From positions 2,964,501-3,028,500 of the forward strand of contig NC_091664.1 of NCBI RefSeq assembly GCF_042453785.1: DNA of 64,000 nucleotides. Reading direction: 5' to 3'. This document shows positions 1 to 11,040 of the stretch, piece after piece. Every line of letters starts with the position of its first letter. The stretch's first letter is position 1. Both the position numbers and the translations under genes were made by a program. The notes under the pieces were generated by a model. That model saw only the letters and a list, made by a program, of their open reading frames with translations. It was not told the DNA's origin and ran no database searches. This DNA comes from Malus domestica. Lineage: Eukaryota; Streptophyta; Magnoliopsida; Rosales; Rosaceae.

Positions 1-2253
1 CAAAAACACAAATAGATTTTCTTCTAATGAGGAAAGGGGATCGTATAACTTGTAAGGATTGCAAAGTTATACCAGGAGAGAGCGTGGCTAATCAACATCG
101 CTTGTTGGTGATGGATGTACATATCAAAAGAGTAAGACAAAAGAACAAGACTTGGAAGTGCCCAAGGACTAGATGGTGGAATCTAAAAGAAGAAAAACAA
201 GCCATTTTCAAAGAGAAGGTAATCACCCAATGTGTGTGGGATAGAGAGGGGGAAGCTAGCCAAATGTGGGATTCCATGGCTAGTTGTATCCGAAAAGTAG
301 CAAAAGAGGTATTAGGAGAGTCCAAGGGCTTTGCCCCACACCAAAAGGAATCTTGGTGGTGGAATGAGGAGGTACAAACAAAGGTGAAGGCTAAGAAGGA
401 ATGTTGTAAAGCCTTATACAAGGAGAGGACCGATGAAAATGGTGAAAGGTATAGAAAAGCGAAGCAAGAGGCGAAGAAAGCTGTCAGAGAAGCTAAGTTA
501 GCGGCTTACGACGATATGTATAAACGACTAGATACCAAAGAAGGGAGAGTTGGATATCTATAAACTATCTAGAGCAAGGGAAAAGAAGACAAGGGACCTA
601 AACCAAGTGAGGTGCATCAAGGATGAGGATGGAAAGGTTCTTGCTACAGAGAACGCGGTTAAAGACAGATGGAGAGGTTATTTTCATAATCTTTTCAATG
701 AAGGACATGAAATGAGTGCTTCTTTAGGGGAGTTGAGTAACTCAGAAGAGTGTAGAAACTACTCTTTTTATCGTCGAATCCGGAAGGAAGAAGTGGTTGT
801 AGCTTTGAAGAAGATGAAGCATAAAAAAGCAATAGGCCCAGACGATATACCAATCGAAGTGTGGAAACTTTTGGGAGAGACAGGTATAACATGGCTCACT
901 GACCTTTTCAATAGGATTTTGAAAACGAAGAAGATGCCAAATGAGTGGCGAACGAGCACTTTGGTGCCTATCTACAAGAATAAGGGCGACGTACAAAATT
1001 GCATGAACTATAGGGGTATTAAGCTAATGAGTCATACAATGAAGCTCTGGGAGAGAGTCATTGAGCATAGATTGAGACAAGAGACACGGGTTTCGGACAA
1101 CCAATTCGGGTTCATGCCAGGGCGCTCAACCATGGAGGCAATCTATCTCTTACGAAGATTGATGGAAAGATATAGAGATGGGAAAAAGGATTTACACATG
1201 GTCTTTATAGATTTGGAAAAAGCGTATGATAGGGTCCCAAGAGACATTCTTTGGAGGATTTTAGAGAAGAAAGGAGTACGAGTAGCATATATCCAAGCTA
1301 TAAAGGATATGTATGAAGGAGCAAAGACTGCCGTAAGAACTCATGAAGGACAAACCGAAAGCTTTCCCATAACTGTAGGATTACATCAAGGCTCATCCTT
1401 AAGTCCTTACCTTTTTGCGTTGGTAATGGATGAGTTAACAGGACATATTCAAGATGATATTCCTTGGTGTATGCTTTTTGCAGACGATATAGTGTTGATA
1501 GATGAAACTCGGGAAGGGGTAAATGCAAAGCTTAACCTTTGGAGAGAAGTGTTGGAATCTAAAGGTCTTCGCCTAAGCCGATCAAAGACAGAATATATGG
1601 AGTGCAAGTTCAGTGCAAATGGAGGCCAAAACGAGTTAGGGGTGAGGATCGGAGATCAAGAAATACCAAAGAGCGACCGTTTTCGTTACCTAGGATCTAT
1701 CTTGCAAAAGAACGGAGAATTAGATGGAGATCTCAACCATAGAATACAAGCTGGATGGATGAAGTGGAAGAGTGCATCCGGCGTGTTATGTGACCGCCGT
1801 ATGCCACTGAAGCTCAAGGGAAAATTTTATAGGACGGCAATAAGGCCGGCGATGCTGTATGGCACAGAATGTTGGGCGGTGAAACATCAGCACGTACACA
1901 AAATGGGTGTAGCGGAGATGAGGATGCTTCGTTGGATGTGTGGGCACACGAGAAAGGATAAGATTAGGAATGAGGATATCCGGGGTAAAGTAGGAGTAGT
2001 CGAAATTGAAGGAAAGATGAGAGAAAATCGGTTACGGTGGTTTGGACATGTGCAAAGAAGGCCTACTGACGCTCCGATTAGAAGATGCGACTATGGGACA
2101 GAGGTTCAGGGCCGAAGGGGTAGAGGAAGACCTAGGAAAACTTTGGAAGAGACTCTAAGAAAAGACTTAGAGTACTTGGATCTAACGAAGGACATGACAC
2201 AGGATCGAGCACAATGGCGTTCTAAGATTCATATAGCCGATCCCACCCAGTGA
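1..2253 (+). pseudogene. RTE LINE ORF, copy A: endonuclease C-terminus plus reverse transcriptase, one frameshift
   Basis: It encodes the end of the apurinic-type endonuclease, a basic linker, and a complete reverse transcriptase. RT motifs visible are [11 protein letters not shown], the catalytic Asp in [28 protein letters not shown], and the FADD box ([10 protein letters not shown]). A C-terminal basic region with RRGRGRPRK follows, and the ORF ends at 2253. The reading frame is broken once: near 541-546 this copy has an extra G compared with copy B, splitting it into 27-563 and 550-2253. The RT part has no stop. The protein would act in target-primed reverse transcription at the chromosomal nick. 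It is inactive as written unless frameshifted. Confidence 0.85.
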
Positions 2254-2513
2254 CTTGGATTTTCCAAGTCTCCAACCGAGAAGTTTTCCTCACTCGGAAA
2301 ATTAAGGGAACACTACCCCAACCTACATGCTCCACTCAGAAAGCTTCAACATACAAGCTTCAACAAAAGAAAATTCAAAGAACTTAGCGAATAAGGCTTT
2401 GGTGTATTTAACACAATACGTTGAAATGAAGGAAAGCTTATTTATTGATATCCCCGATAAGCTACAAATATGTACATATACATGAGTCAAAATAAACACA
2501 AAAGAGGGAGCCT

Positions 2514-3194
2514 TCACAAAGGTTGCTTAGGAGAAGTCTCAGCAATCGGTAGAGCCCCAGAAAGAGAAGGCACCGGAGGGGGATCATTTGGAGCCTCAGT
2601 ACTGGACAGAACCCTAGAAGGAGGAGGCATCAGAGGTTGATCATTTGGAGCTTCATTACGCGGTACAGCCCCAGAAGACGAAGGCAATAAATGCCTTTGG
2701 AACAAACCCACAAATCTCTGATGATCAAGTAAAACCTGACCATCAGTTTCCTTCATCTGGTCAAGCTTCCTCTTCATGTTTGTAGCATAGTCATGTGCGA
2801 GCCGGTGCAACTGTTTATTCTCATGCTTGAGCCCTCTAATCTCCTGTTTAAGACTCATCACTTCAGCCGCCAATGATTCAACTTGGCGGGTTCGAGCAAA
2901 TAGGCGTTGGGCCATATTAGACACAGAACCTGCACACTGAACACTGAGAGCCAGCGAATCCTTAACAGCTAACTCATCAGACCGTTTGGAAAGTAGTCTA
3001 ATATCTTTGGGAGTGAGAAGGTTCCTGGCCACCACCGCAGCGGTCATATCATTCTTCATCACGGAATCCCCAACGGTAAGAGGACCAGTAGGGGAGACGA
3101 AGGATGGGCGCCATATGTTGTCTGGAGAAGGCGGGGCTGCCTCTTCAACAAGGTTCAAGTCAAAACGACGGTCGGAGGGGCCAGACATTTTCAA
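2514..3194 (-). CDS. Transposon-carried coiled-coil protein (226 aa), copy A
   Basis: This is an uninterrupted ORF from ATG at 3194 to stop at 2514. Residues 1-60 are Pro/Asp-rich (MSGPSD, RFDLNLVEEA). About 60-170 is predominantly charged and helical, with a probable coiled coil near 110-150 (SLKQEIRGLKHENKQLHRL). The C-terminus carries three Pro/Ser repeats built on EAPNDQP or EAPNDPP followed by a P-S-x-x-L core. No catalytic motif, zinc knuckle or membrane segment is visible. Copy B at 19852-20532 has the same length with about eight substitutions and no indel. I recognise the protein only as a repetitive, TE-associated family; its function is unknown. A structural, gag-like role is a guess. 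Confidence 0.6.
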   Translation of the reverse strand: MKMSGPSDRRFDLNLVEEAAPPSPDNIWRPSFVSPTGPLTVGDSVMKNDMTAAVVARNLLTPKDIRLLSKRSDELAVKDSLALSVQCAGSVSNMAQRLFARTRQVESLAAEVMSLKQEIRGLKHENKQLHRLAHDYATNMKRKLDQMKETDGQVLLDHQRFVGLFQRHLLPSSSGAVPRNEAPNDQPLMPPPSRVLSSTEAPNDPPPVPSLSGALPIAETSPKQPL

Positions 3195-3339
3195 AGGTGT
3201 TGAAGAGAGAAGAGGTCGGACAAATCAAGATCTTAGAAGTGCAAGAATGAAGCTTCTACTGGTGGAGATTCAAGTGTGCTTTGGAACTTAATGCCAGCCC
3301 CTATAAAAATCTGCACTCGACGGAGCTTCAGAAATCGAA

Positions 3340-5275
3340 GAGGCGCCTGCTCAGAAATCGAAGAGGCGTTTGCTTTCTCAAAAGCTGGGCTGCTTAGAGA
3401 TCACGAGGGTTGATCTCAGAAATCGAAGAGGCGTTTGCTTTCTCAAAAGTTGGGCTGCTCAAAGACCACAAAGGCCGATCTCAGAAATCGAAGAGGCGCT
3501 CGCTTTCTCAAAAGTTGGGCTCCCCAGAGACCACGAGGGCCGATCTCAGAAATCGAAGAGGCACCTACTTTTCCAGCCTTGTCAACACCTGTCACACGCA
3601 CACTCAGCTTTGCGGAAATTATGGGCATTCTATCGAAGACTTCTGGGGAAGTAGAAAACACATGAATCTTACTGTTCAATCACCCACTTGCCACACGCAA
3701 CAATAGCTCATGGGTACCACAGAAAACTTTGCCAAAGTTCTCTGCCAAAGTTGAGCACGTGAAGCTTGCAGCTCCCACTACATCGCTCTGACCAAGAAGG
3801 GTAAAAGAATAGCAAATAAATAGCACTAACAAAGTTTAAACCCATAAATTTTGAAGGTCTAGCTACCATATTATTACCCACAAGGGTAAAGGAACAGTAC
3901 CACTGCTGGATAATTGGAAAGTCCCTGTGTGTCAACCTCTGTGCTTCGTGGCAAGGTAGACTAGCAAACATGCCCAACCTTTACTCACATTCGAGAAAAC
4001 ACTCCCAATAAGATTGCTTGCTCCAAAATCGAAGAGGCACCGTCCTCCGAATCTCGAGAGCCAGACTCCCAACATGACTACTTTCTTAAAAATCGAAGAG
4101 AAGCTTCGTGGCAAGGTAGACTAGCAAACATGCCCAACCTTTACTCACATTCGAGAAAACACTCCCAATAAGATTGCTTGCTCCAAAATCGAAGAGGCAC
4201 CGCCCTCCGAATCTCGAGAGCCAGACTCCCAACATGATTACTTTCTCAAAAATCGAAGAGACACTGCTCCCCGAATCTTCGAGAGCCAGACCCCCAGCAT
4301 GATTGCTTTCTCAAAAATCGATGAGGCATCGTTCTCCGAATCAATCGAAGAGGCGCTCGCTTTCTCAAAAGCTGGGCTGCTCAGAGACCACGAGGGCCAA
4401 TCTCAGAAATCGAAGAGGCACCTACTTTTCTAGCCTTGTCAGCACCTGACACACGCACACTCAGCTTTGCAGAAATTATGGGCATTCTGTCGAAGACTTC
4501 TGGTGAAGTAGAAAGCACATGAATCTTACTGTTCAATCACCCACTTCCCACACGCAACAATAGCTCATGGGTACCACATATAACTTTGCCAAAGTTCTCT
4601 GCCAAAGTTGAGCACGTGAAGCTTGCAGCTCCTACTACATCGCTCTGACCAAGAAAGGTAAAAGAATAGCAAAGAAACAGCACTAACAAAGTTTAGACAC
4701 ATAAATTTTGAAGGTCTAGCTACCATATTATTACCCACAAGGGTAAAGGAACAGTACCACTGCTGGATAATTGGAAAGTCCTTGTGTGTCAACCTCTGTG
4801 CTTCGTGGCAAGGTAGACTAGCAAACATGCCCAACCTTTACTCACATTCGAGAAAACACTCCCAACAAGATTGCTTGCTCCAAAATCGAAGAGGCACCGT
4901 CCTCCGAATCTCGAGAGCCAGACTCCCAACATGACTACTTTCTCAAAATCGAAGAGAGGGTAAAGGAACAGTACCATTGCTGGATAATTGGAAAGTCCCT
5001 GTGTGTCAACCTTTGTGCTTCGTGGCAAGGTAGACTAGCAAACATGCCCAACCTTTACTCACATTCGAGACAACACTCCCAACAAGATTGCTTGCTCCAA
5101 AATCGAAGAGGCACCGCCCTTCGAATCTCGAGAGCCAGACTCCCAACATGATTACTTCCTCAAAAATCGAAGAGACACTGCTCTCCGAATCTCGAGAGTC
5201 AGACCCCCAACATGATTGCTTTCTCAAAAATCGAAGAGGCATCGTTCTCCGAATCTCGAGAGCCAGATACCACAG
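3340..5275. repeat. Complex tandem-repeat array in composite A
   Basis: Two interleaved repeat types are visible. The first is a unit near 65 bp with the core cagaaatcgaagaggc followed by ctttctcaaaagctgggctg, in about four copies at 3345-3560 with another partial run near 4340-4430. The second is a longer block, starting gggtaaaggaacagtacca and including cttcgtggcaaggtagacta and cgaatctcgagagccaga, repeated about four times between 3880 and 5260. All share the word aaatcgaaga. Both strands give many short overlapping ORFs that are artefacts of the repeats. Copy B has fewer blocks, so the array changes in number between copies. Confidence 0.85.
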
Positions 5276-6660
5276 ACCACTTTTTCAAAGTGCTCTGACA
5301 GAGTTAAAACATGTGAAACTGGCAGCTCCCACTACCGTGTTATGACCAAGCAGGGTAAAGGAATAGCATTACTACTTGTTGTTAGGGAGACTCCTATATA
5401 TGTCGACCTCCATCCCCAACGGACAGGCAGACCTGCAAAAATGCTCAACCCTTCATCATATCTGAGAGGGCACTCCCAACGAAGCCTTTCGAAATATTCA
5501 GCTTTCTTTCCCCCCGATAATACCTCTGCAAACAAGCTATACTAGAGCAAGAATATCTCATATCATCAGGGTTAAAAGCAAGAGTATCCCATATCATGCT
5601 TTTTCCCTGTCTTTTCCTTTGGCCTTGTTTTTACCTGCAAGACAAGGAGAAAGAGAGCAATCAGTCAGCACTTGGAATCAAGCTTCCAGCCAGGAACTGA
5701 CTGCCTGGAACCCGTTACCTGATTACTTACCTGGCATTGCTCTCGAGTACTCATCTTCAACATCTTATGTTTCCAGGGAAGATTCCGCATCTGCTTGAGG
5801 AACAGATAGGGCAAGTGCGAAGGATACAAGGAAGCATGTGGAGACAAGCGTAACAGCACACGTGCCAATACATCCATTACTCTGTCAAAAGCAAAAGTAT
5901 CCCATATCAGCAGGGTGGAACGTACTCTAGATTTGATGGACTTGTTTTGACCCTCAAATTCTTCAGTCGGCCTTATACTCTGGAGGAAACCAGAAAACCC
6001 TCCAGCTCAGTTCAAGAATAAGCCTGTGGAAAGTTACTTCTTCAAAAGCAAAAGTATCTCATATCATCTCTTCTCATTTTTCTTCTCTTTATCCTTCATG
6101 CTGTTGCAAGATGGGGAGAAGGTGAACAATCAGTCGGAGCTCTGATTACTTACCTTGTCTGTCACCTCTTTCAGCAGACCCCCTAGCTCGGCGACTTGGG
6201 GGACTCCTACTACATGGTTTGTATCGCGCTTGACCAAGCCTGAAACTACAAGTAAGCTTCAAGTGAAATTGATACATTACCTTGTGCATCTCCACCAGTT
6301 AAAGATACCACCCCTGGATGGAGGAAGAGTACTTCCAGAGAAGATGCCACATCTATCTATGAGACAGATAAGGCAAGTCAAGATGACACCACACTCCGAT
6401 ACTTAGAAGTTTCGTGATTACGAGATCATTCTCCCACAATATTTCCTAATGTCATTTGTACTAAATCATTCACTTGTACTCACTAAAGGAGAGCTTGAAC
6501 CTATGTACTTGTGTAAACCCTTCACAATTAATGAGAACTCTTCTATTCCGTGGACGTAGCCAATCTGGGTGAACCACGTACATCTTGTGTTTGCTTTCCT
6601 ATCTCTATCCATTTATATACTTATCCACACTAATGACCGGAGCAATCTAGCGAAGATCAC
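5276..6660. other. Passenger segment right arm, no intact gene
   Basis: Low-complexity retroelement sequence without a convincing ORF. The right edge (about 6550-6655) contains ccgtggacgtagcc and gaaccacgta, words familiar from the transcribed terminal region of plant LTR elements read on the minus strand. It is shared almost base for base with 22480-23850 in copy B, and its last part with 13645-14265 in copy C. Confidence 0.6.
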
Positions 6661-7243
6661 AAAAAGCGACCGTTTTCGCTACCTAGGATCTATCTTGCAA
6701 GAGAACGGAGAATTAGATGGAGATCTCAACCATAGAATACGAGCTGGATGGATGAAGTGTAAGAATGCATCCGGCGTGTTGTGTGACCGTCGTAGGCCAC
6801 TGAAGCTCAAGGGAAAATTTTATAGGACGGCAATAAGGCCAGCGATGTTGTATGGCACAGAATGTTGGGCGGTGAAGCATCAACACGTACACAAAATGGG
6901 TGTAGCGGAGATGAGGATGCTTCGTGGGATGTGTGGGCACACAAGAAAGGATAAGATTGGGAATGAGGATATCCGAGGTAAAGTAGGAGTAGCCGAAATT
7001 GTAGGAAAGATGAGAGAAAATCGGCTTCGGTGATTTGGACATGTGCAAAGAAGGCCGACTGACGCTCCGGTTCGAAGATGTGACTACGGGACAGAGGTTC
7101 AGGGCCGAAGGGGTAGAGGAAGACCTAGGAAAACTTTGGAAGAGACTCTAAGAAAAGACTTAGAGTACTTGGATCTAACGGAGGACATGACACAAAACCG
7201 AGCGCAATGGCGTTCTAGGATTCATATAGCCGACCCCACTTAG
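6661..7243 (+). pseudogene. Second RTE 3' end (RT C-terminus), copy A
   Basis: This segment repeats the C-terminal part of the RTE ORF, from [11 protein letters not shown] to the end, with about 90-95% similarity to 1665-2250. A TGA at 7031-7033 replaces the Trp codon of [10 protein letters not shown]; copy B has the same stop. It ends with the true RTE 3' terminus cccacttagtgggaaaaggc and a (TTG)n tail, which the upstream RTE body lacks. Its likely role is as the RNA 3' end recognised by RTE reverse transcriptase rather than as coding sequence. Confidence 0.8.
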
Positions 7244-7255
7244 TGGGAAAAGGCT

Positions 7256-7291
<36 letters not shown>
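7256..7291 (+). repeat. (TTG)n tail of composite A
   Basis: About twelve TTG units directly follow the RTE 3' terminus. A microsatellite tail instead of poly(A) is characteristic of RTE-clade LINEs. Confidence 0.9.
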
Positions 7292-7292
<1 letters not shown>

Positions 7293-9848
7293 GTGTTGAG
7301 TGTGAATACCATTTTGTACGCAAGATTGTTGCATGTTGAAGCCTAGATTCTATTATGGACAGGGAATTGTCTAAATATATTGTAAAATATTTGACTGAAT
7401 TTAAGTTAAATGAAATGTAAGAACCGACTAATATTGGATATCAGTGACAGTGTGCAGGTAAGTGTTTGTTGAGGTATGTGAAAACTTTTTGGAATAGTCT
7501 TGAGGTTGAGGGTAATGGAAGCTGTTCTTTGATAGGCATCATAAGGGACACCTTCCCGGACTTGAACCTGGACCAAATGCTAGTTAGGAATTAGATTAGG
7601 AAAGTGCATAACTAATCCGGTGTACTAGGATCCGCACTGAGCTCAGTTTTTGGATAAGGAAAGCAGTTTTGTTGCTCTTTTGTTGTACTACTAGTAAGAA
7701 TGGTTTGACATGGTCCTTTCTTTGTGCATGCATATCTTTGGTTTCCGCAATGATTTGTTAATGAAATGATTAAGTTCAACTGATGTGGTAGCTACTGATG
7801 GCATTTTGGGCGCTCATTTCTTGTTGGATATTATTTGTTTCTTGTAATTCTATATTTTTCATTATCAGATGCAAACTAGCGCTTTAGTCTGTTAAAGGAT
7901 TATTTTTCTGGTTAATGTTCAGTTAAAGTATTAAATCATATTTTTCTGTCTTTATCTGCAGTCTCTTGATAAACAAGGAGTAAGTTTCTGTACCCGGACC
8001 ACACATGATGACAGTGCCATCACAAATGCTGTTGAAATATACGATAGATTGGGGTATTTTAGCTAGTTCTGAAAATCTGTTCATCTGAATTTTTTCTTTT
8101 AATAAAACACAATTTGATATAGAAACGCTTTTTCAGGGGTGGAATGCATTTCATGGCATCCAATAATGACTGCGGCATAAGAGAATATGACATGGAGAAG
8201 TTTCAGCTTTTGAATCACTTTCGTCTCCCTTGGCCAGTGAATGTGAGTCATCCTAAGAACTTAATTCATATTGATGGTTTCTGTCAGATAAACTTACCTG
8301 CCTTTTTCTACTTCTATACTAAGAATCTACATATTTGTCTTTACACTTTCACTTTCTGTGATTTTCATTGACTCCAACCTCCCTGGATATTAATATTAGA
8401 AGGCTAAGTTGTGCATTGAAGAGTATTATTTCTGATATATTTGGAAATTGTTGAGATGTCAACTAGGAAGTCAAGCTTTCAAATCAGTTTTATTTTGTTC
8501 AATTGGTCATGCTGAGGACAAGGACAATTTTTAAAATAAAAGGAAATTGGTGACTGGTGTAGGTCACAGACTAATTTCATATTTTGGTTTAGCTTGATGG
8601 ACATATCGTTTTCTTTTATAGATAAATTGAAGCAATATTCCTTTTCAGCTAATGACATAGGAACAATTTTCCTCTCCAACTTGCCAAAATTCCTTTTCAT
8701 ATTTTGGTCGATACCACTTGCCAAAATTTTTCTTCGTTGACCCTCTCCTTAAAGCACAAAATGTTGATTGAGCCAATCCTAGTATTGAAAATATTTTGCA
8801 GACTTGAAACAAATTACCTCTTTGAAATAGAAGAGTGCAATATACTTAAGTGCTTGTAAATTGGAAGTGATCTGCAATTGCTTAAACTGGAATTAATGTG
8901 TTGGTTTCTGTTGTTATTCCTCCCCTAACTCTTTTACTTAACGTGGAGCTCACCTTGTTTGCAGCATACATCAATAAGCCCAGATCGTAGGCTTGTTGCC
9001 GTTGTTGGTGATCATGTAGATGCATTGCTCATGGATTCGCAGAATGGGAAGGTACCAAGATCTTTTTCCTGATCATGATACTTTTGTCTGTAACTTATTT
9101 TGTTGCATTTCTTTCCATAGAAATATTCTTGCTAATAAGATGAGGTAAACTGTGAAAATTGAACGCGAGACATGTAGACTTCGAGGAAATGGTTAATGGT
9201 GGTAAAATACCAATACAAGTGTCATCTTTAATACGATAACAGATTTTTGCTTACATAGTTGTTTTTATAATTGTTCAGCATAAAGATATCTACTTTTTAT
9301 TTATCTTTTAATATACCTTAACTTTGTGTTAGCGGAGCAGTTGTGCTTCTAAATTCCAAATTTACCCCTAAAAGCATTTTCCAGGTTTTATTTTCAAAGA
9401 TGGGAACCGTTTACTAACCATATACAACTTTGTTTTTTTTTGTTTTTTTTTGTCATTCCAGACTATTGCTAAGGTCGTTGGTCATCTGGATTACTCTTTT
9501 GCGTCAGCATGGCATCCTGATGGTTGCATATTTGCCACTGGAAACCAGGACAAGACTTCCCGAGTCTGGGACATAAGAAATCTTTCATTGCCAGTTGCCG
9601 TTCTGAAGAATAGCTTGGGTGCTGCTAGGTCAATTCGCTTTTCATCAGATGGTCAGTTCTTGGTGGTCGCGGAACCTGCAGATTTTGTGCATATATATAG
9701 CACAAAGGCATACTACAAAGTGCGGCAAGAGATTGATTTCTTTGGGGAGATATCCGGTGTATCAATGAGTCCCGATGACGAGTCTCTGTATATAGGAATC
9801 TGGGACCGAACATACGCCAGCTTGCTACAGTATAACAGAAGGCACTAA
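7292..9848 (+). pseudogene. WD40 gene fragment: last four exons (paralogue of 45330-49680)
   Basis: Exons at 7962-8053, 8137-8242, 8965-9051 and 9462-9848 match exons 6-9 of the complete gene in length, phase and GT/AG sites; introns also align, the first from about 47150. Everything 5' of the intron at 7292 is replaced by composite A, so the N-terminal half is missing here. The final exon ends early: after YNRRH the reading frame meets a stop inside sequence related to the PORR upstream region, removing about nine C-terminal residues. The parent family is the uncharacterised WD-repeat protein C2A9.03-like group. Whether the missing exons lie left of the window cannot be seen. Confidence 0.85.
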
Positions 9849-10135
9849 GGGTGGAAACCCTCGTGTGGATAGTTTTGCTTCATCTCGCTCATAAGAAACC
9901 ACCAAGGGTGGAAACCCTGGTGTGGATAGTGAGCCAGATGGTATTGTTGTACCCTTCATAATGTCCCCACATATGTGTATTGTGGAGGGTGTAAAGATTG
10001 TGAGTGTGAAATATGGAGCTGTCTTTGCCTTTCTCGATGCAAAGGAATTTAACCCATTACTTCTCTCAGATCCAGCTTCCTCCCTCGGGTGATCCATTCT
10101 CTCAATGATTCATCGATACCCTACTATCTTTTAAC
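9849..10135 (+). pseudogene. PORR-gene upstream and 5'-coding fragments, unit 1
   Basis: Sequence from 9875 matches the region just upstream of, and the first codons of, the PORR gene (about 38090-38325). It then jumps, with loss of about 240 bp, to a piece matching about 38572-38620 (tctcaatgattcatcgatac). A short block (agggtggaaaccct) is present twice at 9847-9925. Frameshifts and the internal deletion make it non-coding. Confidence 0.7.
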
Positions 10136-10900
10136 TCTTCTGGATAAGATAAGGGTGTTTTGGGTAGAAAAACGTGATTCCGGATGAAGGCTTTGTCCCG
10201 GAATCCGAATACTAGTTATTGTTCGGTAGTCTGATTCCGAGAATATTAGGAATTGGATTGCTGATTTTGAGTGGACCCTGCATAAATTTTTATTCCCCAA
10301 TGGATAGTAGACACTGGAATCCTTTCAGTCATGAATGATTCTCTTTCATTTCATTTCAACCCCTGTTGGTAAACACGCACAGATGTTGTATAGAGACTTT
10401 CAAATGACAGATGTATTCCTGTTGGACCACATAGCTTGGTGAGTAAAATGAGTACTACCCAGACAGCAACTAAGTATCATCCGTGCAGATGGGCCGAACT
10501 TTATCTCCTTCCTCTCTCACACACACAGTACACACGCACGCACAGAGAAAAGAGAGACGGCGGAGCCGCGCAGAGAGAGAGAGAGAGAGTAGCGTTTCCC
10601 TTTCATCTCTTACTTATCTCCAGACTCTGCAAATCATAACAGCAAGTGGATTAGCTAGCTGCCTGGATTGCAATCCCGACCCTCTGTTTTCCAGGCAAGT
10701 GTTTGTTCCTTCTTCTTACTCCCACTTTCTTTTTTCCAGTGTTTGGTTATTAATTTATTAATTTATTGTTATTATTTCAATTTTTTCAGCCTCAATTTGC
10801 TGTAATTTTTTACCCTCTCTAATAAAATTTGTTTCCCTGATTTTTGTTTGCTTCAAACAAGAACGCTTACTGCATTCGGGCCATTCATATTTTTTGCTTA
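10136..10900. other. Unclassified DNA and 5'-UTR-like duplicate, unit 1
   Basis: 10136-10330 holds no recognised gene. From about 10400 to 10790 the sequence matches 36440-36850, the paralogue of the WD40 5' UTR. It contains cacacgcacgcacagagaa, a short (GA)n tract at about 10574-10589 and ccctctgttttccaggcaag. No ORF of note. Confidence 0.6.
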
Positions 10901-10918
10901 TTGCAGTTCAGCCATCGA
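10901..10918. other. Empty target site of composite element B
   Basis: The single copy of ttgcagttcagccatcga lies in otherwise matching duplicated flanks. In unit 2 the same 18 bp appears on both sides of the 8.1-kb composite (16309-16326 and 24460-24477). It is the pre-insertion allele preserved in a paralogue. Confidence 0.92.
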
Positions 10919-11040
10919 ACTATCGTGTATTTTTGTTGTGTCGAATGTTCAAACTATCGTGCTTGGTCATGAGATTTTTACTTTGTCCTGGCTTGGCGTA
11001 TGAACTAGTCCAAGTTTATAATATAAAGGCGAATTTCAAG

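Larger units (their letters stand above)
2254..6660 (-). mobile_element. Antisense passenger segment of composite A
   Basis: After the last shared RTE bases (an imperfect cccactcagtg at about 2245-2255) the sequence leaves the LINE. Read on the minus strand it runs from about 6640, where acgtggttcacccagattgg and tacgtccacgg resemble the transcribed end of plant LTR elements, through the repeat array, to a 226-aa ORF (3194 to 2514). This suggests an antisense piece of a non-autonomous LTR-type (LARD-like) element inside the LINE, but no complete LTR pair, primer-binding site or integrase was seen. The phrase aaagtatcccatatc recurs near 5587, 5896 and 6055 (the last with one change). Confidence 0.55.
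1..7291 (+). mobile_element. Composite RTE-type LINE, copy A (5' end outside window)
   Basis: The order is RTE endonuclease/reverse transcriptase ORF (1-2253), passenger segment (2254 to about 6660) with an antisense 226-aa ORF and a tandem-repeat array, a second copy of the RTE 3' end (about 6661-7243), and a (TTG)n tail (7256-7291). Position 1 corresponds to about 17341 in copy B, so roughly 1 kb of 5' sequence lies outside the window. The tail abuts intron sequence of a WD40 gene fragment, with homology to 47150 onward, so this copy probably landed in a WD40 intron. Its target duplication cannot be tested because the left end is missing. Microsatellite 3' tails are typical of the RTE clade. 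Confidence 0.85.

Noticed and set aside
92..421. Minus-strand ORFs opposite the RTE gene (also near 17431 and 14311)
   Set aside because: They mirror the coding strand of a long, motif-bearing ORF and have no features of their own.
3708..5242. Series of minus-strand ORFs of 60-90 codons with similar starts
   Set aside because: They are reading-frame artefacts of the tandem repeats and change with block number between copies.
3340..5275. Possible CRISPR-like array (short repeated words with variable spacing)
   Set aside because: Units are long, diverged and interleaved, sit inside a plant retroelement, and have no regular spacers.
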